Shown here: positions 7,301 to 14,132 of the stretch, piece after piece
Layout: each line of letters starts with the position of its first letter
Position numbering within the stretch: position 1 is the first letter of the stretch
DNA from: Saprospiraceae bacterium
GTDB lineage: Bacteria; Bacteroidota; Bacteroidia; Chitinophagales; Saprospiraceae
Assembly: GCA_023300835.1 (NCBI GenBank)
Contig: JALZVB010000101.1
Coordinates: 1 to 17,835, forward strand
Length of the DNA: 17,835 bases
Reading direction: 5' to 3'
Made by a program: the position numbers and the translations under genes
The notes under the pieces: model-generated
The model's database searches: none
The model's input: only the letters and a program-made list of their open reading frames with translations
Told to the model about the DNA's origin: nothing

Positions 7301-9945
7301 AATCTAGGTTCTACTATATCTATAGTAATTGTTGCAAAATCTGGTGGGCAACCTGGTCCCCCATCTGTAGAATATAATATCGTCGTATCATCTACAACTT
7401 GACTAAAGTCCACAGCGGTAGAATCAATAATTTCAAAATCTACAATTCCGCTGAAAGAAAAAACGCCTTGAACATCTGCGCCACCCAGGACAGACCACAG
7501 ATCAATAGTTTCATCATATCCTCTGCATATAACTAATGTAGAATCGAGTCCTGCAAAAAGGTCATTAGAGATAGTTATATCAAATGAATCTATAATGGCG
7601 CAAGCAAACAGTGTATCTGTAAAAAACCAACTTGCTATATAATGAACAGTTGTCGTTTCTGTAATCACATCTCCAGACATTAAAATTGTACCTGGATCAA
7701 AATTGAATGTAGTAGAAAATTCTACAGAGTCTGGTAACGCAAATGCAGGAATGGTAAACGGCCCACATGATTGAAAATCTTGAATAGTGAATATCGGTTC
7801 TTCTAGTATTTCAAATATGATCGTATCCTCTGAAGCACAGGCACCTGTCTGTGTAGGATCAAATAGATATAAAGTATCAAAAACATTAAGCTGTGCATTA
7901 GCTATATCAAAAGTTATAACGTCTCCTGGATTGTATTTTACACCGCCACCATTGGTTTCAGTAAAGTAGCCAACATCTGGTGAAATGGGCATAATTGGAG
8001 ACAGTGTGAAACTTTCACAGAAGTAGTTATTACCGATAAGGTCAGACATATAATCTGTCCCTGGAAGAAGATTAACAGCAACTGGTGAAATATCAAAACA
8101 ACCATTAGAATTAGTAGCAATTGCGTATATCGTTGTAATCCCGCTTGATGTTAATAGATCGTCTCCAGGCAAGAAGGTCTGGCCAGTCATAAGAGGATCC
8201 GGTGTCGTAGAATAAAATACATTATCCGCATCATCAATATCAATATCCGGCAGTTCAATTGTTCCACAACCTTCTAGCGGTCCAGCCGGTCCAAAGATCT
8301 CTGGCTCTGGCAAACTATTGACTTGTATTGCCATCATGGATTCACATACAGAACCTTGATTGGCAAATACGAATATCATATCATTATCCTCAATGTTTAT
8401 AATATCAAATGGACTATATGGACCATCAGTAGCCGCAGCATCTAGATAGTAAGACAAAATAGTACCGGCTGGATCAACTGTTACCAGATCGTCATAAACA
8501 GGTAATTCCATTGTCGCACCACAACTGTCTATGCTTATAACCAACGGCGTAATAACCGCCGCAGGAAGAATTGTAAGTGGTACTTCTATTATTTCAGAAT
8601 TACATGGCGATGTCTCTAATACTGCAAATACAGGATTGGCATCATCTGGATCATGTTGTGTCGGATCACTTATTTTATCTGTAATATCATTGGATTCTAA
8701 CCATATGATATCTCCGAACTCTCCATTTTTTATTTCATCATCATATGCGGTCAGGTCAATAAGTTGTCCCTCACAGAAATCTGGAATATCTGGATCTTCT
8801 ACCTCTGGAGGATCTGTAACATTTAAATTATACGTATCTCCAGATAGATTACCCATACAACCACTATCATCTATAACAGTTCCTTGATCAAGTGTCAAAC
8901 TCAATGGATAAAAGAAACTCGGTAAATCTACTGATATGTAAGAGCCTTCATCTGTAAATCCAAGTCCACCTTCACAAAATTGAAATTCTTGATCCAGGTT
9001 ATCAAATGTTATAGGAAGTGGAATACCAAAGAACATAATTGTGTAAGGCCCTGAACCGCCTACTACATCTAAAATCAAAGTTGATATGCCTAACTCTGTA
9101 CATCCGCCTTCACATACTTCAAAGTCCCCATCCGTCATTGTTACGTCAAATGCCCCCGAAGAAATGAAAACCACATCCGTACTGGCATCACAATTATTAA
9201 CATCTGTAACTGTCAGTGTAAATTCATCACCATCGTCAGCACCATCGGCTGTTGTATTCTGAGCAGTGGGGTCAACAATATTGGCAGGTCCGTTGGTTGT
9301 CCAATCCCAGTCTGCAATTACATTTACATCTACTGCGTCTCCATCTAAGTTTATTTCTCCTCCTGCGCATACGGGGTTTATAGGATCTATAATGGGGAAC
9401 CCTTCGTAGCATATTATTGTGACATTTGTAAATTCATTTATTTCCGCTGAGGTCCAATTTTGATTTACAATGGTGATTTGGGCATCGGATGCACTATCTA
9501 CACATTCTATAAAAGAAAACGTTCCTGTTTGGTCATCAAAATCGTTGGTGCCCGTATCACCAATTAAATTCTCAGCCACAGAGCTTCCATCGATTTCGAA
9601 TACTATCCACATAAAATCCCAGCATCCATCAGTACCAGAACAACTCATATTGGATAAACATTCTAATTGTTGAGGATCGGTAGGATCTGCATCACAAGCT
9701 GGACAACATTCATCTACAGGTTCCATATTTCCTCCGCCATCCCAACCTGCTGGAAAATTAAAATCTACAGAGAACTCTACACTCGTACAATTAGAAATAT
9801 CTATTGGTGTTGCCGGGTATTCATCCGTAACATCCGAATCTAAGTTAGCATATGACATTCCACCAACATCTTGAAAAATAATTGTCTGACCCGTTAGGCC
9901 AAAAGAAAAACAGATAGAAAGGACAATAAGGGTAATTTCTCTCAT
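4306..9945 (-). CDS. Giant secreted Ig-like/repeat surface protein with T9SS type B C-terminal sorting domain
   Basis: Complete 1879-residue protein. Residues 1-19 (MREITLIVLSICFSFGLTG) form a signal peptide. Residues about 20-180 are a unique N-terminal domain with a tight Cys cluster (DECCPAC, then further Cys up to about residue 110). A long series of Ig/PKD-like modules follows to about 1245, then seven C-x-G-E ... GCDS repeats to about 1615, an Ig-like module, and from about 1786 a C-terminal domain reading IYDRWGNKVF ... GWDG ... GVYVYVVQF ... GDITIFR. That ending is the signature of the gliding-motility-associated CHU_C/type B sorting domain, which sends proteins through the type IX secretion system to the outer surface or medium. 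The protein is strongly acidic and extremely poor in lysine; the first lysine is residue 406. No enzyme motif was recognised; adhesin, sheath or gliding-related roles are possible. Collinear paralogue of the partial gene next to it, which suggests an old tandem duplication. Confidence 0.93.
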   Translation of the reverse strand: MREITLIVLSICFSFGLTGQTIIFQDVGGMSYANLDSDVTDEYPATPIDISNCTSVEFSVDFNFPAGWDGGGNMEPVDECCPACDADPTDPQQLECLSNMSCSGTDGCWDFMWIVFEIDGSSVAENLIGDTGTNDFDDQTGTFSFIECVDSASDAQITIVNQNWTSAEINEFTNVTIICYEGFPIIDPINPVCAGGEINLDGDAVDVNVIADWDWTTNGPANIVDPTAQNTTADGADDGDEFTLTVTDVNNCDASTDVVFISSGAFDVTMTDGDFEVCEGGCTELGISTLILDVVGGSGPYTIMFFGIPLPITFDNLDQEFQFCEGGLGFTDEGSYISVDLPSFFYPLSLTLDQGTVIDDSGCMGNLSGDTYNLNVTDPPEVEDPDIPDFCEGQLIDLTAYDDEIKNGEFGDIIWLESNDITDKISDPTQHDPDDANPVFAVLETSPCNSEIIEVPLTILPAAVITPLVISIDSCGATMELPVYDDLVTVDPAGTILSYYLDAAATDGPYSPFDIINIEDNDMIFVFANQGSVCESMMAIQVNSLPEPEIFGPAGPLEGCGTIELPDIDIDDADNVFYSTTPDPLMTGQTFLPGDDLLTSSGITTIYAIATNSNGCFDISPVAVNLLPGTDYMSDLIGNNYFCESFTLSPIMPISPDVGYFTETNGGGVKYNPGDVITFDIANAQLNVFDTLYLFDPTQTGACASEDTIIFEILEEPIFTIQDFQSCGPFTIPAFALPDSVEFSTTFNFDPGTILMSGDVITETTTVHYIASWFFTDTLFACAIIDSFDITISNDLFAGLDSTLVICRGYDETIDLWSVLGGADVQGVFSFSGIVDFEIIDSTAVDFSQVVDDTTILYSTDGGPGCPPDFATITIDIVEPRFAGINEFLDLCVGATEVFNLMELISDPSNGLSPEEGGTWAQLGGSQLIDLSDSTMVSFTGLLEGMYGYTYTLAAQRSNPYCNNESGGIIVDIDQGPNAGDTITAPICQGDNIDLLTLLSSDADLDGVFSSDDAILNGNMWDTAIPIPDTYTIKYLIETNSAACASDSIILILDLTTALSAGTADPNIEICEGEEINLNDLLTDETPGGIFVITGTTTSIPNMWTADTDQLFTYVVADNGNCLGDTEDISITVTPGIIVDFQFGTNRLCDNSEDCVPITITSNTNGEMEVAVVGSPTENSLFDTPIIDGINVINFCPGSSFSTEIVSDTFFMGSNSFVQVTLNSLSDNSLRCQDLNFSVATFPITIDTSYNVSHTDITCPGGSIMFEGVEYFASQSVAGTTVAGCDSIVDITVEFYAQPTQMITERLCIGETYFLLGTAFTMSIDELITFTGQSVDGCDSLVQLDLTFDTVAQGNLDVFICEGESTVVDGVTLDQEAIENVPAPISVFGCDSATLVNVMFHPTDTFDLPLFLCPGEDRVVEGDTYDENTQSGISTVIGGAATGCDSIINVSVILLTEPEFMLDTMICAGDQFVLGGITYDDSNLMGQSRLMGMAASGCDSLVNVNVDVQLTIMDTEAIALCFGESTMRYGVTFDANNLSQVVDIPAAIGCDTSRMVTVTIAQSAGNENVNLEFCEGQASVDFNGKTYDESNSSGLDTLRNSLGCDSILYSISLDVKVPFVTLMADNICEGELSQNIIVTDTNTDFPIEVFLNNASVGSYNDFSELAAGISGSLGTNTIRVEGASGCIVSDDIEIETEGTQSINIVSTPGLSPNDYILTVEADFTPTDIQWAPEQVLTCSTLCVTTNATITEQTEVTVNVITQAGCELNTAVVLLFDEPIIQDTTEMIYYPNIIDLNNPSNDIFFIQSRNDVLVAAMAIYDRWGNKVFLRENFMTNDKSAGWDGRYNDNMVEQGVYVYVVQFDTQGAEPNIQYGDITIFR
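5100..6210 (-). repeat. Seven tandem ~53-residue C-x-G-E ... GCDS protein repeats in the complete giant protein
   Basis: Seven successive modules (about residues 1246-1615) start with DITCPGG, ERLCIGE, VFICEGE, LFLCPGE, TMICAGD, IALCFGE and LEFCEGQ. Each carries a GCDS or GCDT about 30 residues later, followed by a beta-like V-x-V segment. Spacing is regular at about 53 residues. The DNA of the units has diverged, so this is a protein-level repeat and not a recent DNA expansion. Confidence 0.78.
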
Positions 9946-10044
9946 GCTCAGATACAGTATAAGTTCAGGTTAATATAGGCTTGTAAAATACGGTTTTATG
10001 TTACTTGACTGATCCATTGTAGCCTATTTCTATCTTATTTAATA

Positions 10045-10052
10045 TATTTTTG
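10045..10052 (+). promoter_or_regulatory. Candidate -7 element (TATTTTTG) for lysS
   Basis: TATTTTTG fits TAnnTTTG exactly and ends 25 bases before the lysS ATG, giving a short leader of about 20 bases. The nearest upstream TTG (10017-10019) is 25 bases away, slightly beyond the usual spacing. No matching element was found for the divergent giant gene on the minus strand of this 132-base region. Confidence 0.5.
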
Positions 10053-10077
10053 CATTCACATAATAATTAAATTTAAT

Positions 10078-11610
10078 ATGAGTCAAGTATTAAGTGAGCA
10101 AGAGCTTGTAAGACGTGAGAATCTTCAGAAAATGAAAGATTTGGGTATCAACCCTTATCCATCTGAATCTTACCCTATTTCCCATACGGCTGCCGAGATC
10201 CATGCCGGATTTACAGAAGGTAGTACCGATTATAAAGAAGTCTGTCTAGCAGGAAGATTTATGAGTCGTCGTATCATGGGTAAAGCTTCATTTGCAGAGA
10301 TCCAAGACAGCACTGGTCGTATGCAGATCTACGTGAGTAGAGATGATATCTGTACTGGCGAAAATAAAGACCTGTACAACAAGGTTTTTAAGAAATTGGT
10401 AGATCTGGGAGATTTTATAGGTATAAAAGGATTTGCATTTCTTACACAGACAGGAACACTTTCTATCCATATAAACGAACTGACTATTCTCAGTAAGTCA
10501 CTCAAGCCATTACCTATCGTCAAGACTGATGCCGATGGTAATGTATATGATGGTGTAACTGATCCCGAGTTCAAGTACAGACAACGTTATGTAGACCTGA
10601 CGGTAAATCCAGAAGTAAGAGAGACTTTCGTCAAAAGGTCTAAAATGGTCAGTGCCATGAGAGAGTTTATGGTAGAACGTGGCTACCTAGAAGTAGAGAC
10701 GCCTATCCTACAAGCTATGTATGGTGGTGCAGCTGCGAGACCATTTGTGACACATCATAATACGCTAGACGCTACATTTTATCTGCGTATCGCTAACGAG
10801 TTGTATCTCAAGCGATTGATCGTAGGTGGTTATGATGGCGTTTTTGAATTTGCCAAAGATTTCAGAAACGAAGGCATGAGTCGTTTCCATAATCCAGAGT
10901 TTACCATGATGGAACTCTATGTCGCTTACAAGGATTATGAGTGGATGATGGACTTTATGGAAGAAATGATAGAGTTTGTTACCCTTAAGATTCATGGTAC
11001 TACAGATATACAAGTCGGTGAGAATGTCATCAGCTTCAAGAGACCATGGAAACGTTATACGATGTACGAGGCGATAGAACACTACACAGGTATCGATATA
11101 TCCAAAATGGATGAAGCAGAACTGAGAACAACTGCCAAAAGCCTAGATGTACACATAGATGAGAAACTCGGAAAAGGAAAAATTATAGATGAGATATTCG
11201 GTGAGAAATGTGAGCATCAGTTGATACAACCGACTTTCATAACTAACTACCCCATAGAGATGTCTCCTCTTGCTAAAAAGCACAGAACAGAAGATGGCCT
11301 AGTAGAGAGATTTGAAGCGATATGTAATGCCAAAGAAATATGCAATGCCTTCTCTGAGCTTAATGACCCTATAGATCAGCGCCAACGATTTGAAGAACAA
11401 CTGGAACTCGGTAAACGTGGTGATGAAGAAGCGATGCAACTGGATGAAGATTTCCTGAGAGCTCTAGAATACGGCATGCCACCTACAGTAGGTATCGGTA
11501 TCGGTATAGACAGATTGGCTATGATTATGACCAATCAGAGTTCGATACAAGATGTGTTGTTCTTTCCACAGATGAAACCAGAGAAGGGAGGAGAAAATAC
11601 AGAGGAGTAG
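10078..11610 (+). CDS. lysS: Lysyl-tRNA synthetase, class II
   Basis: A 510-residue cytoplasmic enzyme that activates lysine with ATP and loads it on tRNA-Lys. It opens with the typical RRENLQKMKDLGINPYP. An anticodon-binding OB fold spans about residues 50-150. The class II catalytic core follows, with motif 2 at about 262 (FRNEGMSRFHNPEFT) and motif 3 at about 472 (GIGIGIDRLAMI, R479 the ATP-binding Arg), then the standard ending DVLFFPQMKP. Length is normal for the bacterial enzyme and no key motif is missing. The ATG at 10078 follows an A/T-rich leader without a Shine-Dalgarno sequence and an exact TAnnTTTG box. It stands alone, divergent from the giant gene and convergent with the FMN reductase. 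Confidence 0.98.
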   Translation: MSQVLSEQELVRRENLQKMKDLGINPYPSESYPISHTAAEIHAGFTEGSTDYKEVCLAGRFMSRRIMGKASFAEIQDSTGRMQIYVSRDDICTGENKDLYNKVFKKLVDLGDFIGIKGFAFLTQTGTLSIHINELTILSKSLKPLPIVKTDADGNVYDGVTDPEFKYRQRYVDLTVNPEVRETFVKRSKMVSAMREFMVERGYLEVETPILQAMYGGAAARPFVTHHNTLDATFYLRIANELYLKRLIVGGYDGVFEFAKDFRNEGMSRFHNPEFTMMELYVAYKDYEWMMDFMEEMIEFVTLKIHGTTDIQVGENVISFKRPWKRYTMYEAIEHYTGIDISKMDEAELRTTAKSLDVHIDEKLGKGKIIDEIFGEKCEHQLIQPTFITNYPIEMSPLAKKHRTEDGLVERFEAICNAKEICNAFSELNDPIDQRQRFEEQLELGKRGDEEAMQLDEDFLRALEYGMPPTVGIGIGIDRLAMIMTNQSSIQDVLFFPQMKPEKGGENTEE

Positions 11611-11641
11611 TAAGTATCCATATTAGATACAATCACTAATA

Positions 11642-11683
11642 AAAGAAAGCCAAGATCAATATGAATTGATCTTGGCTTTCTTT
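11642..11683. terminator. Perfect 19-bp bidirectional terminator between lysS and the FMN reductase gene
   Basis: Bases 11642-11660 (AAAGAAAGCCAAGATCAAT) are the exact reverse complement of 11665-11683, around the four-base loop ATGA. The arms begin with A-rich and end with T-rich stretches, so the RNA from either strand has a stem followed by U-rich sequence. It sits 31 bases after the lysS stop and about 50 bases after the convergent reductase stop, and so can end both transcripts. Confidence 0.9.
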
Positions 11684-11685
11684 AT

Positions 11686-11708
11686 GTCCTCTGCCGGTGG
11701 CGCTGGAC
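11686..11708. other. Short GC-rich imperfect hairpin next to the terminator
   Basis: The 23-base stretch from GTCC to GGAC can form two four-base-pair stems (GTCC/GGAC and GCC(T)/GGC-type pairing) around an internal loop. It is much richer in G+C than its AT-rich surroundings. It could be a member of a dispersed intergenic repeat or simply chance; one copy was seen in this window. Confidence 0.25.
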
Positions 11709-11732
11709 AATGTTGAAATCGTAATGTATTAT

Positions 11733-12266
11733 CTATATAGCCTTCTGAAATAAATCACATTCTTTATCAAATGCCTTTTTCAATTCTATATCCGTAATCC
11801 CTTTTTGAGTATCAAAATTCTTTTGAAAAGAAGGAAGAGCAAAGTTACTGATAACTTTACCGTCCATAAATCCAAAACTACTAACAGCTGTATCCAGTAC
11901 AGTTTGTCCTCCTCTACCCCCAGGACTAGTAGCTAGCAAAAACATCGGTTTTCCATTCCAAATACTCTTTTCTATGACTGATGTCCAATCAAATAAATTT
12001 TTAAATGCAGCAGTATATGAAGCATTATGCTCAGCGAATGAGATAATAATACCATCAGCAGATTTTATGAGTGATTTGAAATGTTTGGCTGCTTCTGGAA
12101 TACCATATGCTGCTTGTCTATCCGAGCTATACATTAACATCTCATACATATTGAGGTCCAGAAGGTTGATGTTTACATCCTTAATACAATCAGCTGCATA
12201 CTTTGCCAATTGTTGATTGATAGAAGTGGTGCTTGTACTGGCACCAAAAGCTAAAATATTTTTCAT
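11733..12266 (-). CDS. NAD(P)H-dependent FMN reductase (flavodoxin-like fold)
   Basis: A 177-residue protein of the FMN_red (flavodoxin-fold NAD(P)H-dependent reductase) family, which uses NAD(P)H to reduce FMN or small electron acceptors such as quinones, azo or nitro compounds. The N-terminal strand ILAFGAS leads into the phosphate-binding loop G8-A-S-T-S-T-T-S-I-N17. The flavin-contact region reads SFAEHNASYTAAFKNLFDW, equivalent to the family's P-E-Y-N-x-S ... LKNAIDW, and TSPGGRGG matches the second flavin loop. Length is normal for the short single-domain members. The substrate cannot be read from sequence. A candidate promoter lies at 12304-12333. The gene ends at the bidirectional terminator shared with lysS. 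Confidence 0.9.
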   Translation of the reverse strand: MKNILAFGASTSTTSINQQLAKYAADCIKDVNINLLDLNMYEMLMYSSDRQAAYGIPEAAKHFKSLIKSADGIIISFAEHNASYTAAFKNLFDWTSVIEKSIWNGKPMFLLATSPGGRGGQTVLDTAVSSFGFMDGKVISNFALPSFQKNFDTQKGITDIELKKAFDKECDLFQKAI

Positions 12267-12448
12267 ATTGTTTCTTTTATAAGTTGTGAAAATTTATTGG
12301 TCATAAAAATAATACACTGATCACCAACGCCAATGAAAAGTTCCCCGTCTATATACTCAGAAGCACTGATTTGCTTGCTTTATTGCTGAATCAATTCCAA
12401 AAAAATACAGCAATCATAATCATTTTGTACGATCCTATGCTCTAACAT
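12263..12448 (-). pseudogene. Possible small ORF interrupted by one stop, overlapping the reductase start
   Basis: From ATG at 12448 the minus frame reads 22 codons (MLEHRIVQNDYDCCIFLELI...), then a single TAA at 12382-12380, then 38 more sense codons (...SASEYIDGELFIGVGDQC...) ending in a TGA whose TG lies inside the reductase start codon (ATGA overlap). The overlap and long openness on both sides hint at a former small gene coupled to the reductase. Against this, a fair promoter for the reductase lies within the frame and no protein family is recognised. It could be chance. Confidence 0.25.
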
Positions 12449-12580
12449 CGTGTCTTTAAAGATAGTTGTAGATTAATACAGAGAAGTTTATGAACCGATA
12501 CATGTACCGGGAGTAGAATTCTGAAAATTAAGATTTATCGATGTCCCAATCATGTCGACATTTCTGCCCAAAAGAGATTG
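12267..12580. other. Spacer between the FMN reductase and CBM9-like genes
   Basis: Apart from the candidate reductase promoter and the interrupted small frame, this stretch of 314 bases holds a near-palindrome CCGATACATGTACCGG (12495-12510, one mismatched pair) and the palindrome ATGTCGACAT (12552-12561). Either could be a regulator site, but no regulator gene lies nearby. No clear terminator for the CBM9-like gene was found. Confidence 0.4.
12304..12333 (-). promoter_or_regulatory. Candidate promoter of the FMN reductase gene
   Basis: On the minus strand TTG (12333-12331) is followed after 19 bases by TATTTTTA (12311-12304), one base off the TAnnTTTG consensus and at the usual Bacteroidota spacing. 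It predicts a leader of about 30 bases before the ATG at 12266. Confidence 0.4.
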
Positions 12581-13231
12581 TTAGAAAGTTATCCTTGGCC
12601 AAGCGTCTGGGTAATGAATCATTTCATGGCCTGTTTTTTTCCATACCCAATATTGTGGCATATCGTTCACGTAATCTATGCGCATAAAGTTAAATGACCA
12701 ACTGGTATTAACAAAAGGTTTGCCTCCCAATTCTTCCCATGGAATAAAAACTTCACAGGTCCAGTGAGAGTCAATATCGGTTGTATCATTAACAGTGCCT
12801 TGATATGTCACATTAATATAATCATCAGGGATGTTCCAATGTATAATATTGGATGGCGCATTTATAATACCCTTAGCTGATCTAAGCTTCAGGTCCCATA
12901 TAGTTCCTATAGCATTAACTTCTATTTCATAATAATCGATTCCATCAGATCCAGGGTCAATAAATATCTCAAAGCATGGCTCCTTGTATATCATTGTATC
13001 GCGCTTAGTCATATATGCAGTAAGATTATCTTCTTGTAGATATGCCTTTACTTTAATTCCTTCTCGGCTGGTGTTCACCATGACTGATGTGGAATCAGTT
13101 AGATTACTGTCATTTAGTAAGTTCTCAAATCTTGATGCATGAATAAGTTGCTTGGCAGAAGGGTAGCCTTGTTTTTTTTCTTTACATCCATATAGCGTAA
13201 TGATAAGAAACATTAATCCCAGAAACCGCAT
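12581..13231 (-). CDS. CBM9-like (carbohydrate-binding family 9-type) lipoprotein
   Basis: A 216-residue protein with a lipoprotein signal: MRFLGLMFLIITLYGC, with lipidation expected at C16, so it is probably anchored in the outer membrane facing the periplasm or the surface. The body matches the Bacteroidota carbohydrate-binding family 9-like domain: CFEIFIDPGSDGIDYYEIEVN, AIGTIWDL, then WTCEVFIPWEELGG, FNFMRIDY and YWVWKKTG ... HYPDAWPRITF. That fold is a beta-sandwich that in true CBM9 binds sugar chain ends; binding here is unproven. The part before EIFIDP is short compared with usual relatives, as if the first strands were shortened. Its ATG shares one base with the queE stop (TAATG), so the two are very likely co-translated, an odd pairing for a queuosine enzyme. 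Confidence 0.82.
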   Translation of the reverse strand: MRFLGLMFLIITLYGCKEKKQGYPSAKQLIHASRFENLLNDSNLTDSTSVMVNTSREGIKVKAYLQEDNLTAYMTKRDTMIYKEPCFEIFIDPGSDGIDYYEIEVNAIGTIWDLKLRSAKGIINAPSNIIHWNIPDDYINVTYQGTVNDTTDIDSHWTCEVFIPWEELGGKPFVNTSWSFNFMRIDYVNDMPQYWVWKKTGHEMIHYPDAWPRITF

Positions 13232-13854
13232 TATGGAATATTGAGATATTTATGTGTCTGCATACTTAATTTCCAAGTTGGATTTTGCTTACAGAATTCA
13301 ATAGCTGCTATCGTATTTTCAAATTGATTATCATTATCCATAGGTTGGATATACTTATGTGTATAAGCATAATCACTAAAAGCCAACGGATCAATACCCG
13401 CTTGTGGAAAAACAATTTTTAACTCATTTCCTTTAGTAACAACTAATTCTGTATTGGCCTTTGGGCTCATGCATATCCAATCTATACCATCTGGGAGTTC
13501 TAGCGTACCATTGGTTTCAATAGCAATCTCTGCCTGTACTTTCTTAAGCGTTGTAATTAACGGCTCATCAAGTTGTAATGCAGGTTCTCCTCCCGTAAAG
13601 ACGATAAATGGTTTATCATTCTCTGGCCATAAAGACAGAATCTTATCTGATAACTCTTGAGCAGAATACTTCCCGCCATTCTCTCCGTCTGTACCCCAAA
13701 AATCTGTATCACAGAATTGACATACGGCTTTATGTCTATCTTCTTCCCTACCTGTCCACAAGTTACAACCACTGAAACGACAGAAGATAGCTGGTCTTCC
13801 ACTGTGGAAGCCCTCTCCTTGTAGCGTATAGTATATTTCTTTTATTGCGTAGAT
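13231..13854 (-). CDS. queE: 7-carboxy-7-deazaguanine synthase, radical SAM; start codon non-canonical
   Basis: QueE converts 6-carboxytetrahydropterin to 7-carboxy-7-deazaguanine in the preQ0/queuosine tRNA-modification route, using a 4Fe-4S cluster and S-adenosylmethionine. The frame encodes YAIKEIYYTLQGEG, then the cluster motif C30-x14-C45-x2-C48 (SGCNLWTGREEDR ... CQFCDTDF), TGGEP at 87-91, ETNG at 113-116, MSPK, and the ending SMQTHKYLNIP. These are all QueE hallmarks. The first usual start codon is TTG at 13761, but it lies after C30 and would destroy the cluster. Between the upstream stop (13863-13861) and C30 there is no ATG, GTG or TTG. The conserved beginning fits an ATC at 13854 (207 aa, the position where relatives have Met) or ATA at 13845. 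An exact TAnnTTTG box lies 19 bases before 13854. Either a rare start codon is used or the ATG has been lost by mutation or sequencing error. Confidence 0.92.
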   Translation of the reverse strand: MYAIKEIYYTLQGEGFHSGRPAIFCRFSGCNLWTGREEDRHKAVCQFCDTDFWGTDGENGGKYSAQELSDKILSLWPENDKPFIVFTGGEPALQLDEPLITTLKKVQAEIAIETNGTLELPDGIDWICMSPKANTELVVTKGNELKIVFPQAGIDPLAFSDYAYTHKYIQPMDNDNQFENTIAAIEFCKQNPTWKLSMQTHKYLNIP

Positions 13855-13873
13855 AGCTGCTTATTTTGATAAG

Positions 13874-13881
13874 CAAAAGTA
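13874..13881 (-). promoter_or_regulatory. queE: Candidate -7 element (TACTTTTG) for queE and the CBM9-like gene
   Basis: The minus strand reads TACTTTTG, exact for TAnnTTTG. Transcription should begin near 13867, just before the ATC at 13854, which leaves no room for an upstream ATG in the transcript. No upstream TTG at the usual spacing was found. Confidence 0.45.
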
Positions 13882-14132
13882 CTCTTATGTATTGATTTTA
13901 TCTCTGATTATTAGAAATAAAGGTATCGGTATAAAAAAAACGATCTACGTTGTAATTAGTTGGCTCGAAATAGCTTAGATAAATGGATATCAATAGTGTT
14001 AAACCAGTTCCAAAACATCATATATGATGAGCCTATTCAATGGCGATATTATTGAAGAAATCAAAAACAAGTATCAACATCTAGATATTAAATTGGCTTA
14101 GAAGCTACAACCTAGTTACCAACAACATTCAA

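Noticed and set aside
8531..8887. Plus-strand ORF of 118 codons within the complete giant gene
   Set aside because: Antisense to clear Ig-like coding sequence, with no start context and no recognisable protein features.
10765..11082. Minus-strand ORF of 105 codons inside lysS
   Set aside because: Antisense to the conserved catalytic core of lysS; no independent support.
13231..13761. queE starting at TTG 13761 (176 residues)
   Set aside because: This start would drop the first cysteine of the C-x14-C-x2-C cluster motif and the conserved LQGEG segment, which are both encoded in frame just upstream.
14024..14101. Plus-strand ORF of 25 codons (MMSLFNGDIIEEIK...) and a 14-codon ORF at 13983 in another frame, possibly pieces of a decayed gene
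   Set aside because: Both are very short, have no promoter box, match no family I know, and lie in a 270-base spacer where such ORFs are expected by chance.
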